Of a DNA stretch of 64,000 nt, positions 36,706 to 46,120 are shown one piece after another (position 1 is the stretch's first letter; every line of letters begins with the position of its first letter). The position numbers and the translations under genes are program-made. The notes below the pieces were generated by a model. That model saw only the letters and a list, made by a program, of their open reading frames with translations, was not told the DNA's origin and searched no databases. The DNA is from CBDFLD01 sp965249005 (GTDB lineage Bacteria > Acidobacteriota > UBA6911): positions 124,001-188,000 of the forward strand of contig CBDFLD010000019.1 of NCBI GenBank assembly GCA_965249005.1, written 5' to 3'.

Positions 36706-36752
36706 AAAACCGAATCCTTCAGAAAAAACTCAATTTTCAAGCTGTGACCCCA
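36683..36752. repeat. REP-like 70-base palindrome
   Basis: TGGGGTCGCAGCTTGAAAA at the left pairs with TTTTCAAGCTGTGACCCCA at the right (19 bases, one mismatch). It overlaps the 3' end of one gene and ends 16 bases before the next start. The GGGGTCxCAGCTTGA core recurs at 41896, suggesting a dispersed REP or MITE family. As RNA it would form a strong hairpin between the two genes. Confidence 0.7.
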
Positions 36753-36768
36753 TCTATATACTTGGGGG

Positions 36769-37908
36769 ATGTTGTCTTGCCAGCGCAGGCTCTTTGATAT
36801 TCCGGAGGATGTGGCTTACCTGAATTGCGCCTACATGTCTCCCCTCATGTCCTCGGTTGTCGAAGCGGGCACCCGGGGTCTTCTCGCGAAGGCGAGGCCG
36901 TGGAATATCGGGCCGAGGGACTTTTTCACCACCTCGGATAGACTGCGGGACGCCTGGGCACGTATCATCGGGGCGCGCGCCCGCGACATTGCCATCATCC
37001 CGGCCGCGAGCTATGGCATCGCGAGCGCCGCCCGAAACTTGCCGCTGGAGCGAGGACAGAAGATCCTCCTCCTGGAAGAACAGTTCCCATCGAATCATTA
37101 TCCCTGGCGGGCGCGAGCCAGGGAGGCTGGGGCAGAGCTCACGATCGTTCCTAGACCCCCGGATGGGCGGTGGACCGAGGCAGTCCTGGATGCTCTGGAC
37201 GACACGACGGCCATCGTCGCCTTGCCGCATTGCCACTGGACCGACGGCGGACTGCTCGACCTCGAACGCATTGGTGATGCTTGTCGGGATCGCGGCATCC
37301 GGTTGGTGGTCGATGCCACCCAGACGGCCGGTGTCCTGCCGCTCGACGTCAAGAAAATCAGGCCGGACTTTCTGACCGCAGCAGCCTACAAGTATCTGAT
37401 GGGGCCTTACTCCATCGCCTTTCTCTATGTTGCGGAACCATGGCAGAGCGGGACACCGATCGAGCACAGCTGGGTCCATCGCGCCAATGCGGAGAACTTC
37501 GCTGGGCTGGTCGACTACACGGACGAATTCCAGCCGGGGGCGATACGTTTCGACGTTGGGGAGCGCTCCAACTTCGCGCTGGTTCCGGCAGCCGAGGCTG
37601 CTGCTCGACAGATTTTGCGCTGGGGCGTGGCCAACATCGCCGAGGCAATCGAAGCCATGACCCGCCAGCTGTCAGAAGCCGTCCAATCGCTGGGACTCGA
37701 GCCCAGGTCGCCGGACCTGCGGGCTAGCCATTATCTCTGTCTCCGTCTTCCCAAGAATGCCCCGTCTGACCTGACCGAACTATTGGCCCGCCAGAAGATT
37801 TACCTCAGCATGCGCGGTTCGTCGCTACGCGCCACGCCACACCTATATAACACGCCGAAAGACCTGGACCGCTTCATCCGGGCACTGGAAACAACTCTTA
37901 TCCGGTAA
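36769..37908 (+). CDS. Class V aminotransferase-like PLP enzyme
   Basis: 379 residues. Motifs of fold type I, class V: RDIAIIPAASYGIASA (phosphate-binding turn), DGGLLDLERIGD, LVVDATQTAGVLPLD with Asp182, and FLTAAAYKYLMGPYS with Schiff-base Lys208; the C-terminus has VSMRGSSLR-like SMRGSSLRATPHLYN. No Cys nucleophile loop of cysteine desulfurases is evident, so it is closer to isopenicillin-N-epimerase or kynureninase-like members. Its start lies 64 bases after the preceding gene, directly beyond the palindrome. Next to a sulfotransferase and an exporter-dioxygenase fusion, an amino-acid or sulfur-amino-acid substrate is possible but unproven. Confidence 0.85.
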   Translation: MLSCQRRLFDIPEDVAYLNCAYMSPLMSSVVEAGTRGLLAKARPWNIGPRDFFTTSDRLRDAWARIIGARARDIAIIPAASYGIASAARNLPLERGQKILLLEEQFPSNHYPWRARAREAGAELTIVPRPPDGRWTEAVLDALDDTTAIVALPHCHWTDGGLLDLERIGDACRDRGIRLVVDATQTAGVLPLDVKKIRPDFLTAAAYKYLMGPYSIAFLYVAEPWQSGTPIEHSWVHRANAENFAGLVDYTDEFQPGAIRFDVGERSNFALVPAAEAAARQILRWGVANIAEAIEAMTRQLSEAVQSLGLEPRSPDLRASHYLCLRLPKNAPSDLTELLARQKIYLSMRGSSLRATPHLYNTPKDLDRFIRALETTLIR

Positions 37909-38009
37909 CGCCACAAGCAGGACAAACCAGTACTGCTGGCAAGCTTCCAAAGAGTTCCCGCTTCTCTTATGATTGTTTCCACTCACACACCCCAATAGGA
38001 GGATCCACG

Positions 38010-39647
38010 GTGACGCCGCGAAACGGATATACTTTGACGGTTTTTCTCTTGCTGCTCTGGGGATGCGCGCCCCAGCCACCATTGACATTCACGGAAGCCG
38101 TCACGATCGCCCCAAATCCCAATCCGGCGGTACCACTGGCTGCCGTCTTGCGGTTTGCGGCCAACCGTCCCGTGCAGACAACCATTCGTGTTTCTGACGG
38201 CACCCACGACTGGGAGCTCGAGTACGAAGAATCGCGAAAGCCAGAAGAAGGATTCCCCGTGGTCGGCATGAGACCGGACCGGCGCCACCAGATTGGCGTT
38301 GCGATCCGTGACGCGGATGGGAATGAAGCAACGGCGGCTGACGGGCTCGAATACACGACTCCACCGCTTCCCACGGAACCCACAGAGTTTCCCCCCATCC
38401 AGGTCACGGTGAAGAAGGCCGGGCGCATGGAACCGGGGATTACGGTGTTTAGCCCGCGCCGAGCCGTGGTGGGCGATTTGAAGGCTTCGGCGAGCTTTGG
38501 AATGCTGGCGGCCATCGATGCCGATGGCGAGGTCGTGTGGTACTACCGTACCGATTCCCGGATCAGTGACCTGCAGCGATTGAGCAATGGGAATTTCATG
38601 TACATCACTCAGGATTATCGTCTGGTTGAAATAGACTTGCTGGGAAATGTCGTCTCTCAGTGGTATGCAACGGGCCGACCGCTGGGACCAACGGACGGCA
38701 CGCCGGTCGAGACGCTCGCCTTCCATCACGAGGTCGACGAGCTCCCATTGGGAAATCTGGTCATTCTCGGCGTGGAAAACCGGCAGATCGACAACTACTA
38801 CACGAGCGAGATCGATGAGAAAGCACCACGCAAGACACAGAACGTCATGGGAGACCAGATCATCGAGTTTCAACGGGACGGCACGGAAACCTGGCGCTGG
38901 CAAGCTTTTGACAATCTTGATCCACTATTCATCGGCTTCGGAAATTTCAGCGGCTACTGGGTAAGGCGCGGGTTCCCCGATACCGTGGACTGGACACACG
39001 CCAATGGGCTTCTCTACGACGACGCCGATGATTCCGTGCTGCTCAACCTACGGCATCTGTCGGCCGTCGTGAAAATCGATCGCGCGACGAGTGAGATTCG
39101 CTGGATTCTCGCCGAACCCACGGGCTGGCCCAAGGAACTCCGAAGCAAGCTCCTCAAACTGGAAGGCGACAACAGTTTGTGGTTTCACTATCAGCATGCG
39201 CCGGTTCCCACTCCCCACGGAACCCTGCTACTTTTTGACAATGGAGTATACAAGGCCCGTCCCTTCGATCCCAAAGCGCCGCCATCGGAGAGCTTTACCC
39301 GTGTCGTCGAGTACGCCATCGACGAGGAGAGCATGACCGCCAGGCAAGTATGGGCGTCGAAACAACCCGGCGACGAAACCGTGGTGACATGGGCCATGGG
39401 TGACGTGGATTGGCTGCCCGAAACGGGCAATGTGCTGGCCCATTACGGCGCCACGATTTCCAGTGACCAGGTCGAGGAAACTCGATGGGAGTCGGTGTTG
39501 CGAACGATTTACTGGTCCTACATTCGAGAGTACGCCCATACCACCCCCGCAGAGCTTGTATGGGAAGTCGTGCTCGAAGGCAATCCAGAGAAGAAGCTGG
39601 GTTGGAGCATCTATGGGGGCGACCGCTATCCTAGCCTGGTCCCATAA
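38010..39647 (+). CDS. Aryl-sulfate sulfotransferase (AssT-like) lipoprotein
   Basis: 545 residues from a GTG with a GGAGG element upstream, starting with a lipoprotein signal (LTVFLLLLWGC). An N-terminal beta-sandwich to about residue 130 is followed by a propeller with ITVFSPRR, LAAIDADGEVVWYYRT, FHHEVDELPLGNLVIL and DWTHANGLLYDDADDSVLLN, the last being the signature of arylsulfotransferases. LLLFDNGVYKARP is also typical. These PAPS-independent enzymes move sulfate between phenolic esters and acceptors in the periplasm. Here it may recycle sulfate groups released or carried by sulfated substrates handled by the sulfatases. Confidence 0.88.
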   Translation: MTPRNGYTLTVFLLLLWGCAPQPPLTFTEAVTIAPNPNPAVPLAAVLRFAANRPVQTTIRVSDGTHDWELEYEESRKPEEGFPVVGMRPDRRHQIGVAIRDADGNEATAADGLEYTTPPLPTEPTEFPPIQVTVKKAGRMEPGITVFSPRRAVVGDLKASASFGMLAAIDADGEVVWYYRTDSRISDLQRLSNGNFMYITQDYRLVEIDLLGNVVSQWYATGRPLGPTDGTPVETLAFHHEVDELPLGNLVILGVENRQIDNYYTSEIDEKAPRKTQNVMGDQIIEFQRDGTETWRWQAFDNLDPLFIGFGNFSGYWVRRGFPDTVDWTHANGLLYDDADDSVLLNLRHLSAVVKIDRATSEIRWILAEPTGWPKELRSKLLKLEGDNSLWFHYQHAPVPTPHGTLLLFDNGVYKARPFDPKAPPSESFTRVVEYAIDEESMTARQVWASKQPGDETVVTWAMGDVDWLPETGNVLAHYGATISSDQVEETRWESVLRTIYWSYIREYAHTTPAELVWEVVLEGNPEKKLGWSIYGGDRYPSLVP

Positions 39648-39704
39648 GGCTGAGACGAGTGCCCGGCCTGCCTGCTTCCGACGATGAGGTTTGCGGCCAC
39701 CCGC

Positions 39705-39914
39705 TCAATAGCCTGAGGTTTCTTTAGTCGATGTGGCGAGGTCTTGCCTGACAACCCACCAGCCTTTGTAGGAATCGTAGGTCCAGGAAATGGGCCTTTC
39801 GATGTCGAACCCCTCCCTGCTCAACCAATCCGACAGACAATGAAGCCGCCATATCGCGCTGTCTTGCATCACCCTCCGAAGCATCACTCTTCCCCCTGGG
39901 TTGATCTGTTCCTC
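39705..39914 (-). pseudogene. Possible C-terminal fragment of a methyltransferase
   Basis: The open frame EEQINPGGRVMLRRVMQDS continues to WWVVRQDLATSTKETSGY and a TGA at 39705. INPGGRVMLR followed by a helix and WWVVRQ resembles the last strands of class I SAM methyltransferases. A TGA lies just upstream at 39915-39917, and there is no N-terminal domain. The remaining 139 bases up to 40053 hold nothing I recognise. Confidence 0.3.
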
Positions 39915-40053
39915 TCAACCGGTTGCTCTAGTAAATGCGAAAAAACGAGCCGGAACAGCTCACGGAATGGCGCGACCTGTGGACAGAGATTGTCCGGACT
40001 GTGCGCGGAGAGGCGGATTGCGGTCAGCGGTAAGTGCCAAGCGGACGGGGAAC

Positions 40054-41883
40054 TCAAGAATCCATACTTCTATCGGCCACCCTCGAATCAAGTGCGCGTG
40101 TCGCGTCGCGCCAGGCCCCCTCATCGACTACTTTTCCGGGCAACTGCTCGGTCTCGACGATCACGTTGACCTCCGCTCCCGGTTCCAGACTGTCGAGGCT
40201 TTGATCCTCGCTCAGGACGAAGCGTGCGGCGATTTCTTCAAGCGGGGGTCCGTAGAAGTGAATGTCGACGGCATCCTGACCTGAGGTGCTCGACACGGCA
40301 TGAATTGTTTTCGGGCCATCCAATTCCATCAGCATACCGGGATGAATGACGTTGCGGCGCGCCACGCGCAGGCGACTCTCACCGAGTCGATCGAAGTGGG
40401 TAATCTCTAGCTGCCCCTCGACGTTCTTGCCCAGCCCGATGCAATTGTGGGAGTGGATATGGGCTCGCGTACCCGCGGTCCACTGGATTCCGACCAGTGA
40501 ACCGTTTCCTTTCTTGCTCTCCCAGTAGATCGCACGCCGGTAGTTGATCGGCGGGAGAATCGCACTTTCTCGTAGTGGTTGGAGTTCTCCAATGACCGGA
40601 TACACCTGACCCAAGATCCTGTTGGCCACCCTGGGAGTCAGATCCTCCTCCGAGTCGTAGTACTCGAATAGATCGACCGCCTCGCGCAACGAAAGCGGCG
40701 CTCTCGAGGCCAGGCGACGGCGCAACTGCGTCGTTTCCGGCAGGATGAGCCTACCCAACCGGTAGAGCCCATAGGCAACAATGAGCACCACCACCCCGGA
40801 GACAACCACAAGCCACTGAGAGCCTTGCGCAAAGAAAAACAGCATGAGCAGCGACACACCAGCCATGCCGACCGAGCCACAAGCGCCGGCCACGACAGCC
40901 TTCCAGCCAATCTCGACGATCGTGGTCATGTTGATCCGCAATCCGATACCGGCGCACACACAGACGATCAGAAACATCACAACCCGGCTGTTGATCGAGA
41001 GAACGGTCGCCCATGCCTCGGTGCCGCCGAAGGCAGCGTCGCCGGCAACGCGCAAGCCAAACAAGAGAAGGTATCCTACGATAAAGAGCGGCAGGTGCTG
41101 GGAGATCCGCAAAAGTCGACTGCCTGCTTGGGTCTTGCGGCCGGAGCGGCGAAGCAAGCTGAACATCAGCAGCATCGGTCCGAGCAAAAGGATGCGTAGC
41201 GACTTGGCAGCCGTCGCAATGAGCCCGGCCTCATCACTGAACTGATTGCCTACGGCCACGCTGCTCGATAGGTCGTTGACGGCCAGCCCGGCCCACAACC
41301 CGCAAAACTCTTCCGGCAATCCCACGGCGCGGCCTACAGGCAAAAAGAGAAGCAACGCAACCAGGCTGAAGAGAAACACCGCACTGATCGCGATACCCTG
41401 ATCCCGCCGCCGTGCATAGACGACTGGCGACAAGGCATTGATCGCGGACGCGCCACATATCATGGTTCCGATGCTGATCAGATCGCCCATCTCCCGGCGC
41501 AGGCCGAGCCTGCCCGCAACGAAATGCGTCAAGAAGAATGCGGCGGGCAGGGCAAAAAGCATGATCGTCCCGACCATCAGCGCTTGATCTGCCTTGAAGA
41601 GCTCGGTCTGGACCTTCAGACCCATGAGAATGATCGCCAGGCGCAGCACCCACATGCCGGTGTAGCTCAGACCACGATCGAAGGGTCCGTCCGGCTCCCG
41701 GAGACCGATGCGAGCGCCAAGGGGTGTGTTCAAAATGATGGCGCCCAGTACAATGGCAACGATGACTTCGGAGATATAGGGGTTCGAACCAGTGGCGATG
41801 CCGATGACAAGCGCGGCCGCACCGATCGCCGAGACCAAAAAGAGACCGGGCACCTCTCGCGTCGTCGGAAGCCAAGTTTTCAT
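40054..41883 (-). CDS. YeiH-type sulfate/anion exporter fused to a cysteine-dioxygenase-like cupin
   Basis: 609 residues. Residues 1-385 form a ten- to eleven-helix membrane protein of the YeiH/UPF0324 family (NTPLGARIGL, ILMGLKVQ, GTMICGASAINALSPVV, VNDLSSSVAVG, RFVCVCAGIGLR-like segments), related to putative sulfate exporters. Residues about 410-575 are a soluble cupin with the cysteine dioxygenase pattern: GTRAHIHSHNC (His475, His477, Cys481), EGQLEITHF, TIHAVS (His528) and DIHFYGPPLEE, which parallels the HLYSPP element of thiol dioxygenases. The fusion would couple thiol oxidation to export of the resulting sulfite/sulfate or sulfinate. Cys481 is one residue nearer the His pair than in mammalian CDO. 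Confidence 0.82.
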   Translation of the reverse strand: MKTWLPTTREVPGLFLVSAIGAAALVIGIATGSNPYISEVIVAIVLGAIILNTPLGARIGLREPDGPFDRGLSYTGMWVLRLAIILMGLKVQTELFKADQALMVGTIMLFALPAAFFLTHFVAGRLGLRREMGDLISIGTMICGASAINALSPVVYARRRDQGIAISAVFLFSLVALLLFLPVGRAVGLPEEFCGLWAGLAVNDLSSSVAVGNQFSDEAGLIATAAKSLRILLLGPMLLMFSLLRRSGRKTQAGSRLLRISQHLPLFIVGYLLLFGLRVAGDAAFGGTEAWATVLSINSRVVMFLIVCVCAGIGLRINMTTIVEIGWKAVVAGACGSVGMAGVSLLMLFFFAQGSQWLVVVSGVVVLIVAYGLYRLGRLILPETTQLRRRLASRAPLSLREAVDLFEYYDSEEDLTPRVANRILGQVYPVIGELQPLRESAILPPINYRRAIYWESKKGNGSLVGIQWTAGTRAHIHSHNCIGLGKNVEGQLEITHFDRLGESRLRVARRNVIHPGMLMELDGPKTIHAVSSTSGQDAVDIHFYGPPLEEIAARFVLSEDQSLDSLEPGAEVNVIVETEQLPGKVVDEGAWRDATRALDSRVADRSMDS

Positions 41884-41895
41884 CGCAGTTTATTC

Positions 41896-41984
41896 GGGGT
41901 CACAGCTTGAGCATCTAATTCTTGAAGCACCTCGACCCATTTGTCCCAGGAATATCGAATATCCAATATTTGAGCTGCGACCTC
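41896..41984. repeat. Second REP-like element
   Basis: GGGGTCACAGCTTGA at 41896 and the imperfect complement TTGAGCTGCGACCTC at 41970-41984 bracket about 60 bases. The core is shared with the palindrome at 36683-36752. It lies in the leader of the exporter gene. Confidence 0.5.
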
Positions 41985-41993
41985 GGTAGTGTA

Positions 41994-42392
41994 TCAGAAT
42001 ACCAGTGCTTTGGCGGATTGTCGTTCTGATTGGCTTTTCGTCTGCCTTTCGAGGTAGGAGGTAAGGGCATCCTCCGTCTGCATACGATCCAGAAGTTTCA
42101 GCTTCACGAGGCATTCTCCGAGCATTCTGGGCTCGGGTCGCTGGGTTCTGAGCAGAGAAATGAAATCTTTCGCTTTGAGTAGTCCCAACTTCACGGCTGC
42201 TTCGCCAAACCGTTCACCCGTAAACTTTTGGCGTCCCAAGGCCAGGGTGACATCATACGGCGACATCTTTCCTTCGGCGATGGCAAGCCTCCCTATCCGC
42301 GCCTGGAACTGGTCCCGATGGAATCGCTCACACCGGCGCAGCTGCTCGTCGGTAATCAGGCCCAGATCGATAAGGTAATTGCCGAAATCCAT
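41994..42392 (-). CDS. MshEN/GspE-N-like domain protein
   Basis: About 132 residues from the ATG at 42392. It contains internally similar motifs of about 30 residues: FGNYLIDLGLITDEQLRRC, ARIGRLAIAEGKMSPYDV, RFGEAAVKLGLLKAKDF, and MLGECLVKLKLLDRMQTEDA. This is the pattern of the MshEN (GspE N-terminal) fold, which can bind c-di-GMP. There is no attached ATPase, so it may be a stand-alone adaptor or nucleotide sensor. It is adjacent to the PQQ-like protein on the same strand, 71 bases upstream of it in map terms. Confidence 0.7.
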   Translation of the reverse strand: MDFGNYLIDLGLITDEQLRRCERFHRDQFQARIGRLAIAEGKMSPYDVTLALGRQKFTGERFGEAAVKLGLLKAKDFISLLRTQRPEPRMLGECLVKLKLLDRMQTEDALTSYLERQTKSQSERQSAKALVF

Positions 42393-42463
42393 AGTACTTG
42401 CCCCTATACGCCTATCGGCTCGATCGCAAGCAAAGATCACAGAACTTAGCGAACTGCCACGAG

Positions 42464-43903
42464 TTAGGGCTTGGAAAAACAGTAGATCTTACTCTGTGTA
42501 CGGACGTAGATTTTGCCAGCGCTGATTGCCGGCGTGGCCCAGGTGGGCTCGTCCAGGTCGGTGCTTGTCATGATTTCCCATTGCCTGTCGGCCGTCACCA
42601 CCGACATCTTCCCTTCCGTGTTGATGAAGAAGACCTTGCCATCAGCTCCGACCGGCGATGAATAATACTGCCCCGCGGCATCCGTCAAACGGCCTTGCTT
42701 GGCGACCTCACCACTTTCAGCGTCGATAGCGGTCACGATGCCACCGTCCCGAACGAAGTAGAGGACGTTCCCGTAAACCAGTACGGATGGAATGTACGAC
42801 ACGGTCTTGCGGTAGTTCCAGCGAACATTCGTCTTGGTCCTATCACCGGAGTCCCCCAGCTTGATTGAGGCCAAGCCACCGTTGCCGAGCGATCCCTCGA
42901 AGGCTTTGTCAAATTCGGAGGCTTCGACCATCTCGTCGCCGTTTCCCCACTCCTTCTCGATCCTCCGGAGCAGCCGCGAGAGCGCCGCATCCGCCTGGAC
43001 CTCCTCAAACGACAGTTTTCCGTCTTTGTTCGCGTCCCTCTTGGCCAGGGTATTGATCGAAGGCGGCTGCGCCACCGGCTCGCAGATGTAAAGGTGGCCC
43101 TTCGCCAGTACCGGCACGCCTACCGGGGCATTGGTCAGCCCGGTCAACCACCACTCCTTCTCGCCTGTCCGGGCGTTGTAGCCGGCCAGCTCCAGTGGGC
43201 CAGAGAGGATGAACTGCGGGCTGGCACCGTCCCGCTCCAATACGGCCGGGGTGGAAAAGCCTCCAACCAATCCGTTCATCCGGGGCACTTTCCAGATGAG
43301 TTGGCCGGTTTCGGTGTTGAAGGCGGCCACGTAGGAATCGACTTGCTGGTCCGCCTGCAGCACCACCTTGTTTTCGGCGACGACGAGTGAGCTCGAAACC
43401 CCATGCATAGTCTGAAAGGGAGGGAGCTCGGTGAGCCAGCGCTGCTTGCCGTCCAGGGTGTAGGAAATAAGGCCTACATCGGGAAAGAAGACATACACGT
43501 TCGTCCCGTCGCTCGCCGGAGTGGAGGTTACCGGGCCTGCCGGTTTGGTGGCACGCTCATCCCGCACCTTCGAGACGGCCTGGCTCCACTTCGGCGCACC
43601 CGTGGAGGCTTCCCAGCAGTGCAGCGTCCGCTTGTCGCCCTCGTGGTTCGTGAACAGAAGGTTGTCGCCGACAATGATCGGCGATGAAATTCCCTGACCA
43701 GAATCAGCCTTCCAGCGCACGTTTACGTCAAGGCCAAACCGGGACGGCAGATTACTGGAGGACGAGACGCCAGACCCGTTGGGTCCCCGAAATCTCGGCC
43801 AGTCCTCTGCGGCAACCCCTCGCCCGTTGTAGGCCAGAAAGATCAGCCCAATCACCAGTACGACCAGACGCATACGGTGGTCTTGCGAATCGTTTATCGG
43901 CAT
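42464..43903 (-). CDS. Exported PQQ-like beta-propeller protein with EF-hand insert
   Basis: About 479 residues. Starts at 43903 or 43873 are possible; both precede a signal peptide (RLVVLVIGLIFLAYNGRGVAAEDWPRFRGP is split here as RLVVLVIGLIF and the DWPRFRG opening typical of these proteins). Blades carry LHCWEASTGAPKW, AAFNTETGQLIWKV, YNARTGEKEWW and VTAIDAESGE. Between blades, around residue 285, a calcium-binding loop (RDANKDGKLSFEEV) followed by a second helix inserts an EF-hand pair. Such proteins are widespread in Planctomycetota-like genomes; the function is usually unknown. Probably periplasmic. Confidence 0.85.
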   Translation of the reverse strand: MPINDSQDHRMRLVVLVIGLIFLAYNGRGVAAEDWPRFRGPNGSGVSSSSNLPSRFGLDVNVRWKADSGQGISSPIIVGDNLLFTNHEGDKRTLHCWEASTGAPKWSQAVSKVRDERATKPAGPVTSTPASDGTNVYVFFPDVGLISYTLDGKQRWLTELPPFQTMHGVSSSLVVAENKVVLQADQQVDSYVAAFNTETGQLIWKVPRMNGLVGGFSTPAVLERDGASPQFILSGPLELAGYNARTGEKEWWLTGLTNAPVGVPVLAKGHLYICEPVAQPPSINTLAKRDANKDGKLSFEEVQADAALSRLLRRIEKEWGNGDEMVEASEFDKAFEGSLGNGGLASIKLGDSGDRTKTNVRWNYRKTVSYIPSVLVYGNVLYFVRDGGIVTAIDAESGEVAKQGRLTDAAGQYYSSPVGADGKVFFINTEGKMSVVTADRQWEIMTSTDLDEPTWATPAISAGKIYVRTQSKIYCFSKP

Positions 43904-44077
43904 GAACCCATCCCAGTCAAGAAATGGCCAATGATCCGTCGCCCATGGCGACCAGCCATCTAGTCTATAGGCCAATGCATGCAAGTGCATGCCAAAAACG
44001 GAAATGGGGCAGGATTAGCTTGTAGCGGGAGGGCTGCCCATACACGAAAACGATATCTGGAGCGGTCGCGGAATCTC

Positions 44078-44539
44078 TCAAATAATCTGATCGAAGAACG
44101 GACCCAGAATCTCCTTGGCAATCTCATTCTTGGGAATGGATCGGTCCGCGGTCAGCAGCTGGATGCCCTTTTCTCCGACTTGCATGAGGTAGGTCTGGTT
44201 GTGCGACTGCGGCATGTCGTCCGGATTCCTCGAATACGAATAGGAACAGACGAGCGTCCGTTCCTTCATCCGGATGATCAACAGGCCCGCCGGAAATGAG
44301 TTTTTTTCCGCCATCAGGACTACATGTGACGGCGTGTGGGCCAAGATCTCGTGGTACGGCGGGACTCGCGCGTTGAATTCCTCGATAGCCCTGACGAGCA
44401 GGGACGAAATTCCATCCCGGGTCTGATTCGCAACGGGCTCGAATCTCTTCCGCTGTGCGAATTCGCTCTGATACTGACGATCCCACGATGCGCTCTGCTG
44501 CTTTCGATCATCAACGCCGACGATCCGGTCGTCTTCCAT
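44078..44539 (-). CDS. Hypothetical protein
   Basis: About 153 residues from the ATG at 44539, which follows AGGAGAGG. The middle has EFNARVPPYHEILAH and SFPAGLLIIRMKERTLVCSY; the end is NEIAKEILGPFFDQII. It looks soluble and alpha/beta. No family recognised. The upstream M at 44638 would add 33 residues of poor composition and lacks a ribosome site. Confidence 0.6.
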   Translation of the reverse strand: MEDDRIVGVDDRKQQSASWDRQYQSEFAQRKRFEPVANQTRDGISSLLVRAIEEFNARVPPYHEILAHTPSHVVLMAEKNSFPAGLLIIRMKERTLVCSYSYSRNPDDMPQSHNQTYLMQVGEKGIQLLTADRSIPKNEIAKEILGPFFDQII

Positions 44540-44781
44540 GGGGGACCTCTCCTGATGTATCCAATCGGCAGGGCCCTTCAAAATAGTGACGGAATATTTC
44601 GTGGAAATGCTAGAAACCGCTGAAGTTCCTCCACACATCCGCTGGCTGTGGAAATGGGGCAGAAATACCGGAAAGCGGAACCACCCACCGTTTAAACGGA
44701 ACTAAACGAGCGGTCAACGTTAAGCTACCGCCATCAAACGGACGATGGCGCGGTTCCGACAGAAAGAAGCAGAAAGGAATC

Positions 44782-45087
44782 TTATCCCCACTTCTGTCCG
44801 AGTGCTTCCAGTCCCGCTTCTTGCAGGTCATTCGGCGTCATGACGATGCGAAACTGGCAGTCCGCCTCGAAGTTCAGAAACCACGGCTCCGCGAAAGACG
44901 GAATGTCGGACGGGTTGCTCACATCTATGATCAAGGTTGCAGCGCGCCGGCCGTCCCGCTCGGTGAAGTACACGGCTTCGGGGCCGGATTCTTCCAGGAT
45001 CCGACCGATGGTTTCTCCGGCGGTTCCCTTCCTAACCGCAGCGTTGAATGGCTCATGTGGAAATGTCAGTTCAAGCAATATGCGCAT
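44782..45087 (-). CDS. Small hypothetical protein (DUF3303-like)
   Basis: 101 residues with a ferredoxin-like alternation: MRILLELTFPHEPFNAAVRK, EAVYFTERDGRRAATLIIDV, EPWFLNFEADCQFRIVMTPN, DLQEAGLEALGQKWG. This pattern resembles the small stress-responsive or DUF3303 proteins. Its function is unknown. It ends about 240 bases upstream of the hypothetical at 44539 on the same strand, and may share transcription. Confidence 0.6.
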   Translation of the reverse strand: MRILLELTFPHEPFNAAVRKGTAGETIGRILEESGPEAVYFTERDGRRAATLIIDVSNPSDIPSFAEPWFLNFEADCQFRIVMTPNDLQEAGLEALGQKWG

Positions 45088-45327
45088 GGCTCTCCTCGTG
45101 AGTGTTTCAAAGATGTTCTTTTGCCAATCAGAGAAGTGTTATGGAACTTCGCCTGCAAGTCCATCGAAATCACGAAGGAATAGGCCTGCAAACCCATGGA
45201 GGACGCGACATATCTTGATCCATCTAAAAATACGTCCGGGAGGTCGCCGATTACGGCCCCTGATAGACCTTCCCAAACATCGGTGCTACCATTCGAATCT
45301 ATCGGAACGCACCGTTCTGACGTAAAG

Positions 45328-46045
45328 ATGAGCTTGGCAAACGTTTACCACTGGACCACAGCACAGCTCGAGCGAAAAGTCGTCCACTATCCGTTGTTGT
45401 GGTTGGTGTTTGTAGGTTTCGCCGCCATCATTGTTACCAAAGGGGTCCTGCCCGCGCTCAACAACGCCCGGGGTGATTTTGCCAACTACTATACCGCTGC
45501 ACGCCTGATCGCTCTCAAGTAACTGCTCGCGGATCTGCTGTTATATGTGTAACTTAGCAAATCGCCAAGAACCACGTTTTTCAGGCTGTGCAGTGCAGTT
45601 ACGTTCCCAAGTGACCGGCGCAGCGCGCCGGTCAGTCGCTGACGGGGAATCGCTGGAACCGGCCTACCGCGATTTCACCTGGTTCCAAAAACAGATGGAC
45701 CGCTACGGGATCGAGCGGCAGGTCGGCGGCTTTATCCCGCATCCGCCACCGACGGCGCTAGTGCTGCGTCTCCTGGCCGGTTTCGATCCGCTCACAGCCA
45801 AGCGCATCTGGATCATCTTTAACGTCGTCCTTGTCATCATCAATGTCTATTTTCTGAGCCGGATCGTCGAATTGCCGTGGCTGGTCGTAGCCGTGCTGTT
45901 TCTCGGGACCGGCTCCGGTCTGCTCAACAATTTCCTGTTCGGGCAGCAATATCTTTTGCTCACGGCATCCATCGTGTCCGGACTCTACCTGCATAAACGG
46001 GGTCATCCGGTCGGAGCCGGGATCTTGCTCGGTAGTGGTCCTCCG
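45328..46045 (+). pseudogene. GT87-like (DUF2029) membrane glycosyltransferase, fragmented
   Basis: The first part (45328-45522) gives an N-terminal helix and GDFANYYTAARLI, the standard start of GT87 enzymes. After a TAA at 45520 about 130 bases do not fit the protein. From about 45650 another frame gives FTWFQKQMDRYGIERQVGGF, PHPPPTALVLRLLAGFDPLT, NNFLFGQQYLLLTASIV and VGAGILLG before the similarity ends at about 46045. GT87 proteins use polyprenyl-phosphate sugars. Both an internal insertion or deletion and a C-terminal truncation are present, so the gene is dead. Confidence 0.7.
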
Positions 46046-46120
46046 AAACAAGTCCAAAGGGAAAATCAAAGGCGGGGAAAAAGAGTTCGTCGCTGGGCAA
46101 TAATCCGGGTGACTCGAGTC

